Source: Verrucomicrobiota bacterium
GTDB lineage: Bacteria > Verrucomicrobiota > Verrucomicrobiia > Chthoniobacterales > Terrimicrobiaceae
Direction of reading: 5' to 3'
Length of the DNA: 51,659 nt
Assembly: GCA_026398275.1 (NCBI GenBank)
Contig: JAPLTF010000016.1
Location: 1-51,659, forward strand
Shown: positions 28,474 to 36,991 of the stretch, piece by piece
How positions within the stretch are numbered: position 1 is the first letter of the stretch
Layout: the number at the start of each line of letters is the position of its first letter
The notes under the pieces: generated by a model
Told to the model about the DNA's origin: nothing
The model's database searches: none
What the model saw: only the letters and a program-made list of their open reading frames with translations
Program-made: the position numbers and the translations under genes

Positions 28474-30286
28474 CGTTGTCTAGGGCGATCATGTTCGCCC
28501 GGAGCTCTTCGGGCGGCAAATACGGCCACATATCTTCGAGCGGTTTCGAGATCATGCTGCCCTCGGGGGTTTTCATGGACTGGACGCGGGGGGCGGTAAC
28601 CTGGACTTGGGAAACCCGGATCACGCAAAGCGCGGGATCGCCTCCCTCAAGTGTGCGGGCGATCGCGCCGGAAAGGTCTTCGTATGTTTCCGCCCGTTCC
28701 GTGCGGATGCCGTAGGCGCTGGCGATGGCGGCGGTGTCCGGCATGGTGAGACCGCTCGACATTCCCGAACCGACATAAAATCCGCCGAAGAGATTCCGCT
28801 GCGTGGCCCGGATGCTGGCGTAGCCGTCGTTGTCTAGAATGAACATTTTAACCGGGAGCCCGAGGCGCGAAAGCGTTTGGAGCTCCTGGATGTTGAGCTG
28901 GAATGCGCCGTCGCCGTTGATGAGGATCGTGCGCTTCCCGGTCGTCAGGCAGGCCCCGATCGCATACGGCAGGCCGAATCCCATCGAGCCAAGGCCGGCC
29001 GCATTTTTGATTTGCTGGCCTTTTTTGACACGGATCGCCTGGTAGGTGATCTCACCGGCCGCGCCGGAGCTTTCCGGCGTGATCACATCATCGCTCGTGA
29101 GATGGTCGCTCAGCACATCGGTAAAAACATAGAGGTCAATGCTCTCGCCGGGTTTCCGGTATTCCTCGAGCACGACCGGATAGCGGGCCTTGAGGTTGCG
29201 GGCGTAGGCCAGCCATGCTTGGCGGCTGGACGGGAGCGCGGGCATCTTGCCCGCTTCTTCATCATGCGGGCGGGACGCCTGCGCTCCCAGCAGGGCGCGC
29301 AGGAATTCCCCGGCGTCAGCAACAACCGGCACATCCGCCCGCCGGATTTTCCGGATTTCCGCCTCGTCGATATCCACCATGACCAGTTTGGCATGCGGTG
29401 CGAACCCGGCGGAGTTAAATGCGGTGATGCTGGGCTCGAGTCTGGAGCCGATCACCAGCAGGAGGTCGCAATTCTGCACGAGAAAATTTGCAGTCCGGCA
29501 TCCGATGATCCCCGGGCTCCCGAAATTGAGCGGGTGCGAGTGGTCGAGAAAATCCACCGCCTTCCAAGTGAGGACGAGCGGAATTTCTTCCGACTCGATG
29601 AGCCGGGAGAATTCCTCCACGGCCCCTGCGAGTTTGATCCCGTTGCCGGCGAGGATGAGCGGGCGCTTGGCGGCGGCGAGCAGGGCGGCGACTTCGGAGA
29701 TTTGAGCGGCGGAAGGTGCGGGTGGGTGGTCGCAGTCCGGGACAAAGCCTTCCAGCAAGTTCGGCTCAATCGTGGCGGCCTGAACATCGAGCGGGATGTC
29801 CAGCCATACCGGGCCCATGCGGCCGGTCGTCGCGAGATGCCAGGCCTTTTCGACGTGAAAACGGATGCTCTCCGGCTCGATGACGGTCACGGCGTATTTC
29901 GTAATCCCCGAAACCATCGAGACGATATCGACTTCCTGCGATCCCATCTGCCGCACGCCGCTGTCGGCCTTCAGGTCCTGCCGCTTGCATTGCCCGGAAA
30001 TCATGAAGACCGGAGTCGAGTCAAAATAGGCGGCGGTCACGGCGGTCACGGTATTCGTCGCGCCGGGGCCGGAGGTCACGAGCCCGACCCCGGGAAAATT
30101 CGCGAACTGTCCGGCGGCCTCGGCCGCGATCGCAAGCGCCTGCTCGTGCAGGAAGCACGTGTATTCGATCCGCCCGCTGCGCCCGAGTGAATCGTCGAGG
30201 TGCATGGCCCCTCCCCCGGTAAGAACGAAGACGCGCTTGACGCCCTTGTCCGCGAGAAATTCGAAGATGTAGTCGGAGAGCTTCAT
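28454..30286 (-). CDS. ThDP-dependent enzyme, acetolactate-synthase-like, with an in-frame palindrome
   Basis: 610 residues with the three-domain layout of acetohydroxyacid-synthase relatives: the catalytic Glu in FLHEQALA (residues about 45-52), the central domain, and the ThDP/Mg motif GDGAFQLNIQELQTL...DNDGYAS. It is not part of an ilv operon; in surface-glycan operons such enzymes can add a two-carbon unit to a keto-sugar (the yersiniose enzyme YerE is the model). Residues about 333-352, AQASRPHDEEAGKMPALPSS in one-letter code, are encoded by family A repeat copy 3, making the protein longer than usual. Overlaps the phosphatase gene by four bases. Confidence 0.88.
   Translation of the reverse strand: MKLSDYIFEFLADKGVKRVFVLTGGGAMHLDDSLGRSGRIEYTCFLHEQALAIAAEAAGQFANFPGVGLVTSGPGATNTVTAVTAAYFDSTPVFMISGQCKRQDLKADSGVRQMGSQEVDIVSMVSGITKYAVTVIEPESIRFHVEKAWHLATTGRMGPVWLDIPLDVQAATIEPNLLEGFVPDCDHPPAPSAAQISEVAALLAAAKRPLILAGNGIKLAGAVEEFSRLIESEEIPLVLTWKAVDFLDHSHPLNFGSPGIIGCRTANFLVQNCDLLLVIGSRLEPSITAFNSAGFAPHAKLVMVDIDEAEIRKIRRADVPVVADAGEFLRALLGAQASRPHDEEAGKMPALPSSRQAWLAYARNLKARYPVVLEEYRKPGESIDLYVFTDVLSDHLTSDDVITPESSGAAGEITYQAIRVKKGQQIKNAAGLGSMGFGLPYAIGACLTTGKRTILINGDGAFQLNIQELQTLSRLGLPVKMFILDNDGYASIRATQRNLFGGFYVGSGMSSGLTMPDTAAIASAYGIRTERAETYEDLSGAIARTLEGGDPALCVIRVSQVQVTAPRVQSMKTPEGSMISKPLEDMWPYLPPEELRANMIALDNDEHACP
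29231..29289. repeat. Palindromic repeat, family A copy 3 (in frame within a gene)
   Basis: GGGAGCGCGGGCATCTTGCC and its partner GCGGGCGGGACGCCTGCGCT with trailing CCC form the same hairpin as the copies around the RAYT, in the same orientation, with a spacer CGCTTCTTCATCAT. It replaces no stop and keeps the ThDP enzyme frame open. Confidence 0.8.
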
Positions 30287-30765
30287 CGCGGGGTTGCTGC
30301 CTGGCCACAGAGGCCGAGATGGTCGAGGGCCTCGCGCACGGCCCCGCGCCCGCCGCCGGCCTTTGCCACAAAGTCAGCCGCTTCGAGAACGAGCGGGTGG
30401 GCGTCGGATGGCGCGGCGGAAAATCCGGCGAGGGCGATGGCAGAGAGGTCGTTGACGTCGTCTCCGACGAATCCGATCTCCTCAAGCGGAAGGCCTGTGG
30501 ATTCCGCAAATTCCTTGAGGGCATCGGCCTTGTTCCTGCAGGCTTTCCACACGAAGTTGATCCGCATTTTCTCCGCGTAGCGGTCGATCAGCGGCCCGGC
30601 CTCGCCGGTGATCAGCGCAAAGGCAACCCCCGCGCGGGTGGCCAGCGAGATCCCCATGATGTCGCGAAATGAAAACGATTTCGACTCCGCCCCATCCGGC
30701 CCCCAGACAAAGGTGCCGTCGGTCAGCACGCCATCCACATCGAGCGCGATTGCCCGGATCGGCAT
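30283..30765 (-). CDS. KdsC-like HAD phosphatase
   Basis: 160 residues of the C0-type HAD family. Motif I is ALDVDGVLTDG, motif II ITGE, the Lys is in CRNKADAL, and motif III is GFVGDDVNDL. Enzymes of this type remove the phosphate from KDO-8-P or from nonulosonate 9-phosphates. Directly after the NeuB-like gene (one-base TGATG overlap), it likely dephosphorylates that enzyme's product. Confidence 0.92.
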   Translation of the reverse strand: MPIRAIALDVDGVLTDGTFVWGPDGAESKSFSFRDIMGISLATRAGVAFALITGEAGPLIDRYAEKMRINFVWKACRNKADALKEFAESTGLPLEEIGFVGDDVNDLSAIALAGFSAAPSDAHPLVLEAADFVAKAGGGRGAVREALDHLGLCGQAATPR

Positions 30766-31646
30766 CAGGCGCGGCCCCCGACCCGGCGGAGCTTTTTCAT
30801 GACGGGAATCTCGCTGTCGAATACCCGCTTCGTGCTGGAGCCCATGGCCATCTCCACGAGCCGGGTATCGCGCACCAGCCGGGTAAGCCCGCTAGGCCCG
30901 AGTGAAGCCGCCTGGTCGGATCCCCACATCGAGCGCTCGAGCGTGATATGGCGCTCGACCACGCAGGCCCCAAGGGCAACCGCCGCGACCGAGGACGCGA
31001 TGCCGGTCTCATGCCCGGAATATCCCACCGGCACGCCGTAGCGCTTGCGAAGATCCGGAATCACCCGCAGGTCGAGCTCATCGTAATTCGAAGGATACGT
31101 GCTCGTGGCATGGAGGATGACAAGGCCCTCCTTGCCGAGGACTTCGACCGCGTGATCGATCTCCTCAATCGTGCTCATCCCGGTGGAAAGCAGAACCGGC
31201 TTCCCGGCCGCCCGGGTGTGGCGCAGCAATGCGTCGTCGGTCAGAGAAGCGGACGCGACTTTGAAACACGGCACATCGAACTGCGCGATGAAATCCACCG
31301 AGGGCTCATCCCAGCACGACGCAAACCACGGAAGCCCCATCTCCTGGCAGAACTCATCGATTTTCTGGTATTGCTCCAAGCCGAATTCCAGGCCGCGCTT
31401 GAGGTCGCCGTTTGTCGCGCCGAAGGGGTTCTCGCGGGGCTTGGCCAACTCCTCCGCAGTGTAAACAATTTCCACGGTTCGCTTCTGGAATTTCACCGCG
31501 TCGCATCCCGTGTTTTTTGCGACCGAGATGAGGTTCTTCGCGATGTCGAGGCTCCCGTTGTGGTTGATGCCGATTTCGCCAATAATATAGCTCGGCTGCC
31601 CGTCGCCGATGGCGCGCGAACCGAGATGGATGGTGTTGTTGGACAT
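30765..31646 (-). CDS. NeuB-family nonulosonate synthase without SAF domain
   Basis: 293 residues from ATG 31646. The TIM-barrel of sialic-acid-type synthases is clear: YIIGEIGINHNGSLDIA, AVKFQKRT, FDVPCFKVASASL, PVLLSTGMSTIEEI, HATSTYP and GYSGHETG, and HITLERSMWGSDQAASL. The enzyme would condense phosphoenolpyruvate with an aminosugar or its phosphate. The usual C-terminal SAF (antifreeze-like) domain of NeuB is absent. The open frame runs on upstream to 32696, but that part is antisense-like shadow of the epimerase gene. No CMP-sugar synthetase lies in the window. Confidence 0.93.
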   Translation of the reverse strand: MSNNTIHLGSRAIGDGQPSYIIGEIGINHNGSLDIAKNLISVAKNTGCDAVKFQKRTVEIVYTAEELAKPRENPFGATNGDLKRGLEFGLEQYQKIDEFCQEMGLPWFASCWDEPSVDFIAQFDVPCFKVASASLTDDALLRHTRAAGKPVLLSTGMSTIEEIDHAVEVLGKEGLVILHATSTYPSNYDELDLRVIPDLRKRYGVPVGYSGHETGIASSVAAVALGACVVERHITLERSMWGSDQAASLGPSGLTRLVRDTRLVEMAMGSSTKRVFDSEIPVMKKLRRVGGRA

Positions 31647-31744
31647 GGAAAATAGTGGGCGTCGGAAACTTGGGAGGGGGGTGAGAGGCGGTGCGGCTCG
31701 TGCCCGTGCAGGATTGCTTCTGCCCAGGACCGGCGCAAGTTTTT

Positions 31745-32761
31745 TCAGTGGCCCGCGGACGCCCGCAGCCACCTCCATGTCCGCGCAAGCGCCTCCGGAA
31801 ATGGAAGGTCGGGGGCCAGGCGGAAAGCCTGCTCGATCCGCGTGATATCCGGGACGTAGTAAGAAAATCCGGAGCGCTCGCGAAGAATTCGGACTTCCGC
31901 GGTTGGCTGAACCAAAGCAGCGACGGCAGCGGCGACATCCCCAATGCTGAGCTCCTGCGCGGCACCCACATTGTAAGTTCCTCCCGGCTGCCCGTGGACG
32001 AGGATGTGCCACAGCCGCACCGCAAGGTCCGCCGCGTGAAGGTAGGAGCGGATCGGAGAACCGTCTCCATGGACGATGACGGGGCGTCCAGACAAGACGT
32101 CCCGAAGAAAATTTCCAACGGCAAATTGCCCATCGAGCGGAAGGCGCGGCCCAACAAACGCAAACCCCCTGGCAATCGTGACGGGCAATCCGGATCTCGC
32201 AAATCCCGCCTCCCACTGGTCTTCGACCTGTGCGCGGATCCGTGGATAAGACAGCGGATCGCCTGCTCCGAAGCGCGGCCAGTTTTCCAGAATGGGCGAG
32301 CGGGATGGCTTGTAAACGGCCCCGGTGCTGCACAGCAGGCAACCGGCCGAACTCCTCAGCGCCGCAATCTCCAGAAGCCTTCGGGTTGCGAGCTCGTAGT
32401 GCGCCTCCATTTCCTCCAGCGGGGCGGGAGCAAACAGCGAATGCACCACATAATCGACCGGCCCCTCCGGCACCGCCATCGTGGCCGCATCGGACTCCAG
32501 AATCTCCACGCGCGGGTCGCCCGCAAGATGGGGCAGATATTCGGAAAACCGCCGCGCGTCGCGGGTCACCGCAATCGCACGGAATGGAAGGCCCGACTTG
32601 GTCCCCGCATACAGGTAAGATTCCAGCATCCAGCTTCCGAAGAATCCCGAGGCCCCGGTAAATAGCACGCGCTTCCCTTCGAGCCGGTTCCAACATCCGC
32701 CGGCATGATGAAAAATGTGTTCAAGGTCCTCCGGTGGAAGCGGTGGGCTCAACGAGGTCAT
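31745..32761 (-). CDS. NAD-dependent epimerase/dehydratase
   Basis: 338 residues from ATG 32761 (ATGA overlap with the Uma2 stop). Extended SDR features: VLFTGASGFFGSWM (nucleotide loop), STGAVYKPS and YPRIRAQVE, where the active-site Tyr is followed by Arg three residues later rather than the usual Lys (YxxxK). Later come GDGSPIRSYLHAADLA and NVGAAQELSI. Sugar-nucleotide epimerase or dehydratase is the likely role. The replaced Lys, if my reading of YPRIRAQ is right, deserves checking. The 98 bases to the NeuB-like gene hold nothing recognisable. Confidence 0.88.
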   Translation of the reverse strand: MTSLSPPLPPEDLEHIFHHAGGCWNRLEGKRVLFTGASGFFGSWMLESYLYAGTKSGLPFRAIAVTRDARRFSEYLPHLAGDPRVEILESDAATMAVPEGPVDYVVHSLFAPAPLEEMEAHYELATRRLLEIAALRSSAGCLLCSTGAVYKPSRSPILENWPRFGAGDPLSYPRIRAQVEDQWEAGFARSGLPVTIARGFAFVGPRLPLDGQFAVGNFLRDVLSGRPVIVHGDGSPIRSYLHAADLAVRLWHILVHGQPGGTYNVGAAQELSIGDVAAAVAALVQPTAEVRILRERSGFSYYVPDITRIEQAFRLAPDLPFPEALARTWRWLRASAGH

Positions 32762-33354
32762 CTGCCGGGAGGCGCCTCGACTGGCACAAACTCGACCCGC
32801 TCGTAGATCTCCGCGAACGGGATCTCGCATGCGATGGAGGTCAGGTTGACGAAGGCGGTGGGGTCGGTGGTGATGCGGAGGTTCCACCCGCCGTCGGGCT
32901 GGCGGAGGAACTGCTCGACGCGGGGTTCGGATTGCGAGACGAGGACGTATTCCTGCAGCGACGGTAGCGCGCGGTAGAGGTCGAACTTTTTCACCCGATC
33001 GTAGCGCTCGGTCGTCTCGGAGAGCACTTCGACGATGAGGGTCGGGTTCAGGAGCGTGTCGAGCCTGTCGTCCTCGAATCGCTGCTCGCCACAGACGACC
33101 ACGAGGTCGGGATACGTGTAAAGGCCGTTCGCCTCGACCTTCACACGCAGGTCGGTGGCGAAGGGCTCGCATTTTCGGCCTTTGAGCCGGGCGGAAAGTT
33201 CGCGGGAAAGATTCATCACGATCCGGGCATGGTTCTTTGTGGTTCCGGCCATCGCGAAGATCTCGCCGTCGAAGAACTCGCTCTTTGTTTCTGCAGCGCG
33301 CTCGATGGCGAGGTAATCGGCGGCGGTCAGGGACGTTTTAGGAAGCGCGCTCAT
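32758..33354 (-). CDS. Uma2-family protein (DUF820, restriction-endonuclease-like fold)
   Basis: 198 residues. Family features: TAADYLAIERAAETKSEFFDGEI at the start in outline (EFFDGEI), then the PD-(D/E)xK-like core YPDLVVVCGEQ and NPTLIVEVLSETTERYDR, and KFDLYRALPSLQEYVLVSQ. The fold suggests a nuclease, but the cellular role of this abundant family is unknown. It is the first frame of the operon that continues into the glycan genes, probably by chance. Confidence 0.9.
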   Translation of the reverse strand: MSALPKTSLTAADYLAIERAAETKSEFFDGEIFAMAGTTKNHARIVMNLSRELSARLKGRKCEPFATDLRVKVEANGLYTYPDLVVVCGEQRFEDDRLDTLLNPTLIVEVLSETTERYDRVKKFDLYRALPSLQEYVLVSQSEPRVEQFLRQPDGGWNLRITTDPTAFVNLTSIACEIPFAEIYERVEFVPVEAPPGR

Positions 33355-33431
33355 GTGCTGGAAAGCGTATCACCGGGCACCAAGAGAGTCAAAGGCGGAC
33401 GCCCTACCCTGATCCGCGCGTAACGCCAACA

Positions 33432-33496
33432 AGGAGAGGGCGAACCTCCGTGTGAGCCCATTTGTTATCACGGCTCGGACGGAGCCTCGCCCTCCC
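33432..33496. repeat. Palindromic repeat, family B copy 2
   Basis: GGAGAGGGCGAACCTCCGTG and CGGACGGAGCCTCGCCCTCC pair across an A/T-rich centre (TTTGTTATCA). The right arm matches the family B copy at 16695-16755. It sits between the Uma2 gene start and the MFS gene end, where it may also act as a terminator for the transporter. Confidence 0.8.
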
Positions 33497-33562
33497 TCGC
33501 GTTATCGACAGGTCGGCGATCCGTTCCCATCTCATTTCTTTCCTTACGCGCGGATTTGGGCC

Positions 33563-34888
33563 CTACCGGTGCCAGAGCTTTCCTGCGCGGCGGAGGCGGG
33601 CATAGACGAGGCCCGGTGCCTCGCCCCCGCGGGTCTCATGGAGCCGGCGGATGAGCGTGAGGGCGATGAGGTTGAGCACAAACAGCGCCAGGAAATAGAT
33701 GCTGTGCCGCCGCCAGTGAAAGGCTCCGGTCACCGCCTCGTAGGTCCCGATGAAATCCAGCGAGACGCCCCAGACAATCGGAGCCGCGCCGAGGCCGAGG
33801 CTGGTGATCACGGTGAACATCGCAAAGAAATGGTTGCGCCCCATCTCCGGCATCGTGGCCATGATGATCCGGACGTTGGCGAGGTTGAAATTCGATCCCG
33901 CAACCCCCGCGAAAAAGTTGAGCGTCCCGATCACCCACAGCGTGCAGGGAAGCACCCCGGCCGCCACCAGAAACCAGCCGAAGATCACGGTGCCGAACAG
34001 CATCAGCGCCCCGGTCATCACCGGCTTGCTCCCAGCCTCGTCCACCAGCCGCCCCACAAACGGCAGGCTCACCAGCGCCCCGATGAAGGAGATGCCGGAG
34101 AGGTAGAGAACCAGCGACACGTCGAAGTGCGGAAACTCCCGGAGATACTCGACCGTGAACACGCCCAGGCTCCCGATCACAGCCATGAAAAGCACATTGA
34201 ACCTCAGCAGCTCGCGGAATGGCGGGTAGGCAAGGATCTGCTTCCACGGCACCGGCTCGGAGGATTTGCGGACAGATTCGGAGGCGGCGACTTCGGGGAT
34301 CCGGCGGATGAAATTCAGGCTCAACGTCGCCCCGACAGCGCTCATGAGAAACACGACGGCATATTCCCACGGCTCGACCTTCCCGGTCATGACGATCGCC
34401 GAGGCCACAAGCGCGAGCAGGGATCCCGAATGCATGAAGATCTGGTCGAGCGACAGAAACCGCCCGCGGATTTCCTCGGGAATGAGGATCGTGATCCATG
34501 GCATCCACGCGGCGGACGAGATCCCGCGCAGAAGGTTGAAAACAAACAGCGACGCGAGGATCACCGCGAGCTTCGTCGTGCTGTCCAAAAACACGGCCAG
34601 CGGAACCGCCGTGATAAGAAAGATAAAAATCGTGCGCAGGCTCCAGCCCATCAGGATGAATTGCTTGTATCCATACCTGCCGAGAAATTGCGCTGCCGGG
34701 AGTTGGAAGACCGTCATCAGCGGGGTGAACGAGGCGATGATCCCCAGAACGGTCGAAGACGCCCCGATGCTTTTCGCATACAGGATGATCGGCGCACCCA
34801 GGATGATCTGAAACGAAACCGCATTGCAGAGGCTGAACCAATGGGCATTGAATGAGCCCTTGGGATAATGTCGGAGAGCCGGGTTCAC
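33563..34888 (-). CDS. Major facilitator superfamily transporter
   Basis: 441 residues with about 12 membrane helices, starting at GTG 34888 (NPALRHYPKGSFNAHW). The loop after helix 2 (FLGRYGYKQFILMGW) and the loop after helix 8 (FVGRLVDEAGSKPVMTG) are of MFS A-motif type (DRxGRR-like, degenerate). There is a charged central loop (RKSSEPVPWKQ). Substrate unknown; no neighbouring catabolic or resistance gene indicates one. Flanked by palindromes on both sides. Confidence 0.88.
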   Translation of the reverse strand: MNPALRHYPKGSFNAHWFSLCNAVSFQIILGAPIILYAKSIGASSTVLGIIASFTPLMTVFQLPAAQFLGRYGYKQFILMGWSLRTIFIFLITAVPLAVFLDSTTKLAVILASLFVFNLLRGISSAAWMPWITILIPEEIRGRFLSLDQIFMHSGSLLALVASAIVMTGKVEPWEYAVVFLMSAVGATLSLNFIRRIPEVAASESVRKSSEPVPWKQILAYPPFRELLRFNVLFMAVIGSLGVFTVEYLREFPHFDVSLVLYLSGISFIGALVSLPFVGRLVDEAGSKPVMTGALMLFGTVIFGWFLVAAGVLPCTLWVIGTLNFFAGVAGSNFNLANVRIIMATMPEMGRNHFFAMFTVITSLGLGAAPIVWGVSLDFIGTYEAVTGAFHWRRHSIYFLALFVLNLIALTLIRRLHETRGGEAPGLVYARLRRAGKLWHR

Positions 34889-34945
34889 CCCGCAAAAGAT
34901 GGAGAGAAAACGGACTCAGCCCAAATACTGTTCTCTTTGCTGCAA

Positions 34946-35009
34946 AAAGGAGCGTGGGCGGGACGCCCGCAACCGAAAAACCAGCGGGCGGGACGCCCGC
35001 GCTCCCGTC
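34946..35009. repeat. Palindromic repeat, family A copy 4 (intergenic)
   Basis: AAAGGAGCGTGGGCGGGACG...CGCGCTCCCGTC with arms GGGCGGGACGCCCGC repeated in the same direction on both sides of AACCGAAAAACCA. Outer arms pair as in the other copies, but the left inner core is flipped relative to copies 1-3. It lies between the MFS start and the small secreted-protein gene. Confidence 0.8.
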
Positions 35010-35045
35010 TTAAGTGAACAGCATTGGACTTAGCCCGGAAACGTG

Positions 35046-35360
35046 TCACTGAACCAACGCCGGAGCGGATGTCTGAACGAGCAGGACGCTGGCGGGACGG
35101 AAGACGAGGCGGTCGGTCGGCCCGTCGATTGGCTTGGGCGGCTGGATCAGGCTCTCGGCGATGAACTCGGGATTGATCGGAGCGATCAGGCTGTAGCCAC
35201 CTTTGCCATCGGGCAGCATCGGGGTCCCCCACATGTTCCGACACACGACCTCCTTCGCCGGGATCAGCTCCCCGCGCAGCGTATGATTCATCATGTCGGG
35301 TTCCTGAGGGGCGGTAAAAGCGCCGACAAAGGCACCTCCGGCAATGAGCAGCCAGTTCAT
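35046..35360 (-). CDS. Small exported hypothetical protein
   Basis: 104 residues. A short hydrophobic start (MNWLLIAGGAFVGAFTAP) could be a signal or anchor; the rest has no membrane segment and no family I recognise. Codon use looks like that of neighbouring genes, but no good ribosome site precedes the ATG and the frame is short, so the call is tentative. It is divergent from the flavoenzyme gene, with 106 bases between the starts. Confidence 0.5.
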   Translation of the reverse strand: MNWLLIAGGAFVGAFTAPQEPDMMNHTLRGELIPAKEVVCRNMWGTPMLPDGKGGYSLIAPINPEFIAESLIQPPKPIDGPTDRLVFRPASVLLVQTSAPALVQ

Positions 35361-35466
35361 AAGGAGTTTCTATTAAACAAAATCGCAGCCCATGAAAAGC
35401 GGATTATTTCAGTTTTCTCGCGATCCGTTTGCGTTGCGGGGAAATTTTCCCTAGAAACCGGGGTGG

Positions 35467-36984
35467 ATGAACGAGAGGTATGATGTTGCATTGATCGGGG
35501 GCTCCTTTTCGGGTGCGGCATCGGCGCTCCTCCTCAAACGGGAACGTCCGGAGCTGCGGGTGATCATCGTCGAGAGGTCTGCGGTCTTCGACAGGAAAGT
35601 CGGGGAGGCGACCACCGAGGTGAGCGGAAGCTTCCTGAGCAAAAAGCTCTGCCTGACCAGCCACCTCAACCACAACCATATCGCCAAACAGGGCCTGCGG
35701 TTCTGGTTTTCAAACAGCGGCTCGGCGGATTTCGGGCGGTGCGGTGAGCTCGGGGCGCTTTATCAGGTCCGCATGCCGTCCTACCAGGTGGACCGGGAAG
35801 TTCTCGACCAGCACGTGCTCGATCTCGCGGTCGCGGCGGGCGCGGAGTTGGTCCGCCCGGCAAAAGCCGCCTCGATCGAAATCGGCGAATCCTCATCGCA
35901 GCTCGTCGTCGAATCGGGCGGCGAAAAGCGCACGATCACCGCCCGCTGGGTCATCGATGCGAGCGGGCGTGCGGCCGTGCTGGCCAGGAAATTCGGCCTG
36001 CTCAACCCGCTTCCGGAACACCCGACAAATTCCGTGTGGGCCCGATTCCGGGGGGTGAAGGATCTGGACGGCCTGGAGCTCAGGACCCGGTATCCGGGGT
36101 TTGCGCGGGCCTGCCATGCGAGCCGCACCGCAGCCACCAACCACCTGACCGGATACGGCTGGTGGTGCTGGATCATTCCGCTCAAGGGCGGCGACACCAG
36201 CGTGGGCATCGTCTATGACGAGCGCCTTTTCACTCTGCCTCCGGGGGAAAACCTCGCCTCCAGGCTGTCCGCCCACCTGATGACCCATCCGGTGGGGCGC
36301 GAGCTTTTTGCAGATGCGGAGGTCGTCCCAGGCGACGTCAAGGCCTACTCCGCGCTGCCGTATTTTTCCAGCGAGGTGGCCGGACCCGGATGGCAGATCG
36401 TGGGCGACGCCGCCGCCTTCCTTGATCCGCTCTACAGCGCTGGCCTCGACTTTTGCTCCTGGACGATCACCGCCGCCGTCAACCGGGTTTTGACCGAACT
36501 GGCCGGGCAGACCGTGGATTACAAGGATACCAACGCGCGCTTCCTCCGGTCCTACCACGGATGGTTCCAGGCTCTGATCAAGGACAAATACCATTACATC
36601 GGCGACGCCCAGCTCATGCGGGCGGCATTCCTCATGGACCTCGGATGGTTCTTCTTCGGGCCGGTCCGCGAGCTCTGCAAGTGTCCGAAGGGCGGGTTTG
36701 AACGCTTCCCGTTTGACGGTCCGGTGGACGGCGCAGTGAGCAAATTCATGGCCTTCGCCAACCGGCGCCTCACGAGGATCGCGCTGAAGCGTCGGGCCTG
36801 TGGCGTCTATGGATCGCACAACCTCGACCACCGCATGATGGTGGCGGGATTTGAACCGACGCCGAAAGTCCTCCGCATGGTCTGGCAGGGCATCAAACTC
36901 TGGCTGCGCGCGGAATGGCAGGCGCTCTTTCTGCGGCAGCATCCCGCGCCCGCCGCCAAACAAATCCCTGCTCCGGCAACGTAA
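35467..36984 (+). CDS. Flavin-dependent halogenase-like oxidoreductase
   Basis: 505 residues. FAD-binding start VALIGGSFSGAASALLL, then VGEATTE, RMPSYQVDRE and GDAAAFLDPLYSAGLDF. Two marks of flavin-dependent halogenases are visible: WCWIIP, which fits WxWxIP, and a Lys in AKQGLRFWF at the place of the catalytic Lys of tryptophan halogenases. Geranylgeranyl-reductase relatives share much of this fold, so halogenation is not proven. The next gene, seven bases on, is a UbiD decarboxylase, suggesting an aromatic or prenylated phenolic substrate for both. Confidence 0.8.
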   Translation: MNERYDVALIGGSFSGAASALLLKRERPELRVIIVERSAVFDRKVGEATTEVSGSFLSKKLCLTSHLNHNHIAKQGLRFWFSNSGSADFGRCGELGALYQVRMPSYQVDREVLDQHVLDLAVAAGAELVRPAKAASIEIGESSSQLVVESGGEKRTITARWVIDASGRAAVLARKFGLLNPLPEHPTNSVWARFRGVKDLDGLELRTRYPGFARACHASRTAATNHLTGYGWWCWIIPLKGGDTSVGIVYDERLFTLPPGENLASRLSAHLMTHPVGRELFADAEVVPGDVKAYSALPYFSSEVAGPGWQIVGDAAAFLDPLYSAGLDFCSWTITAAVNRVLTELAGQTVDYKDTNARFLRSYHGWFQALIKDKYHYIGDAQLMRAAFLMDLGWFFFGPVRELCKCPKGGFERFPFDGPVDGAVSKFMAFANRRLTRIALKRRACGVYGSHNLDHRMMVAGFEPTPKVLRMVWQGIKLWLRAEWQALFLRQHPAPAAKQIPAPAT

Positions 36985-36991
36985 TAATTCC

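Noticed and set aside
31647-32696. 350-codon upstream extension of the NeuB-like frame
   Set aside because: It overlaps the epimerase gene in another frame and has the Arg/Gly/Ala-rich composition of a shadow; NeuB similarity starts at 31646.
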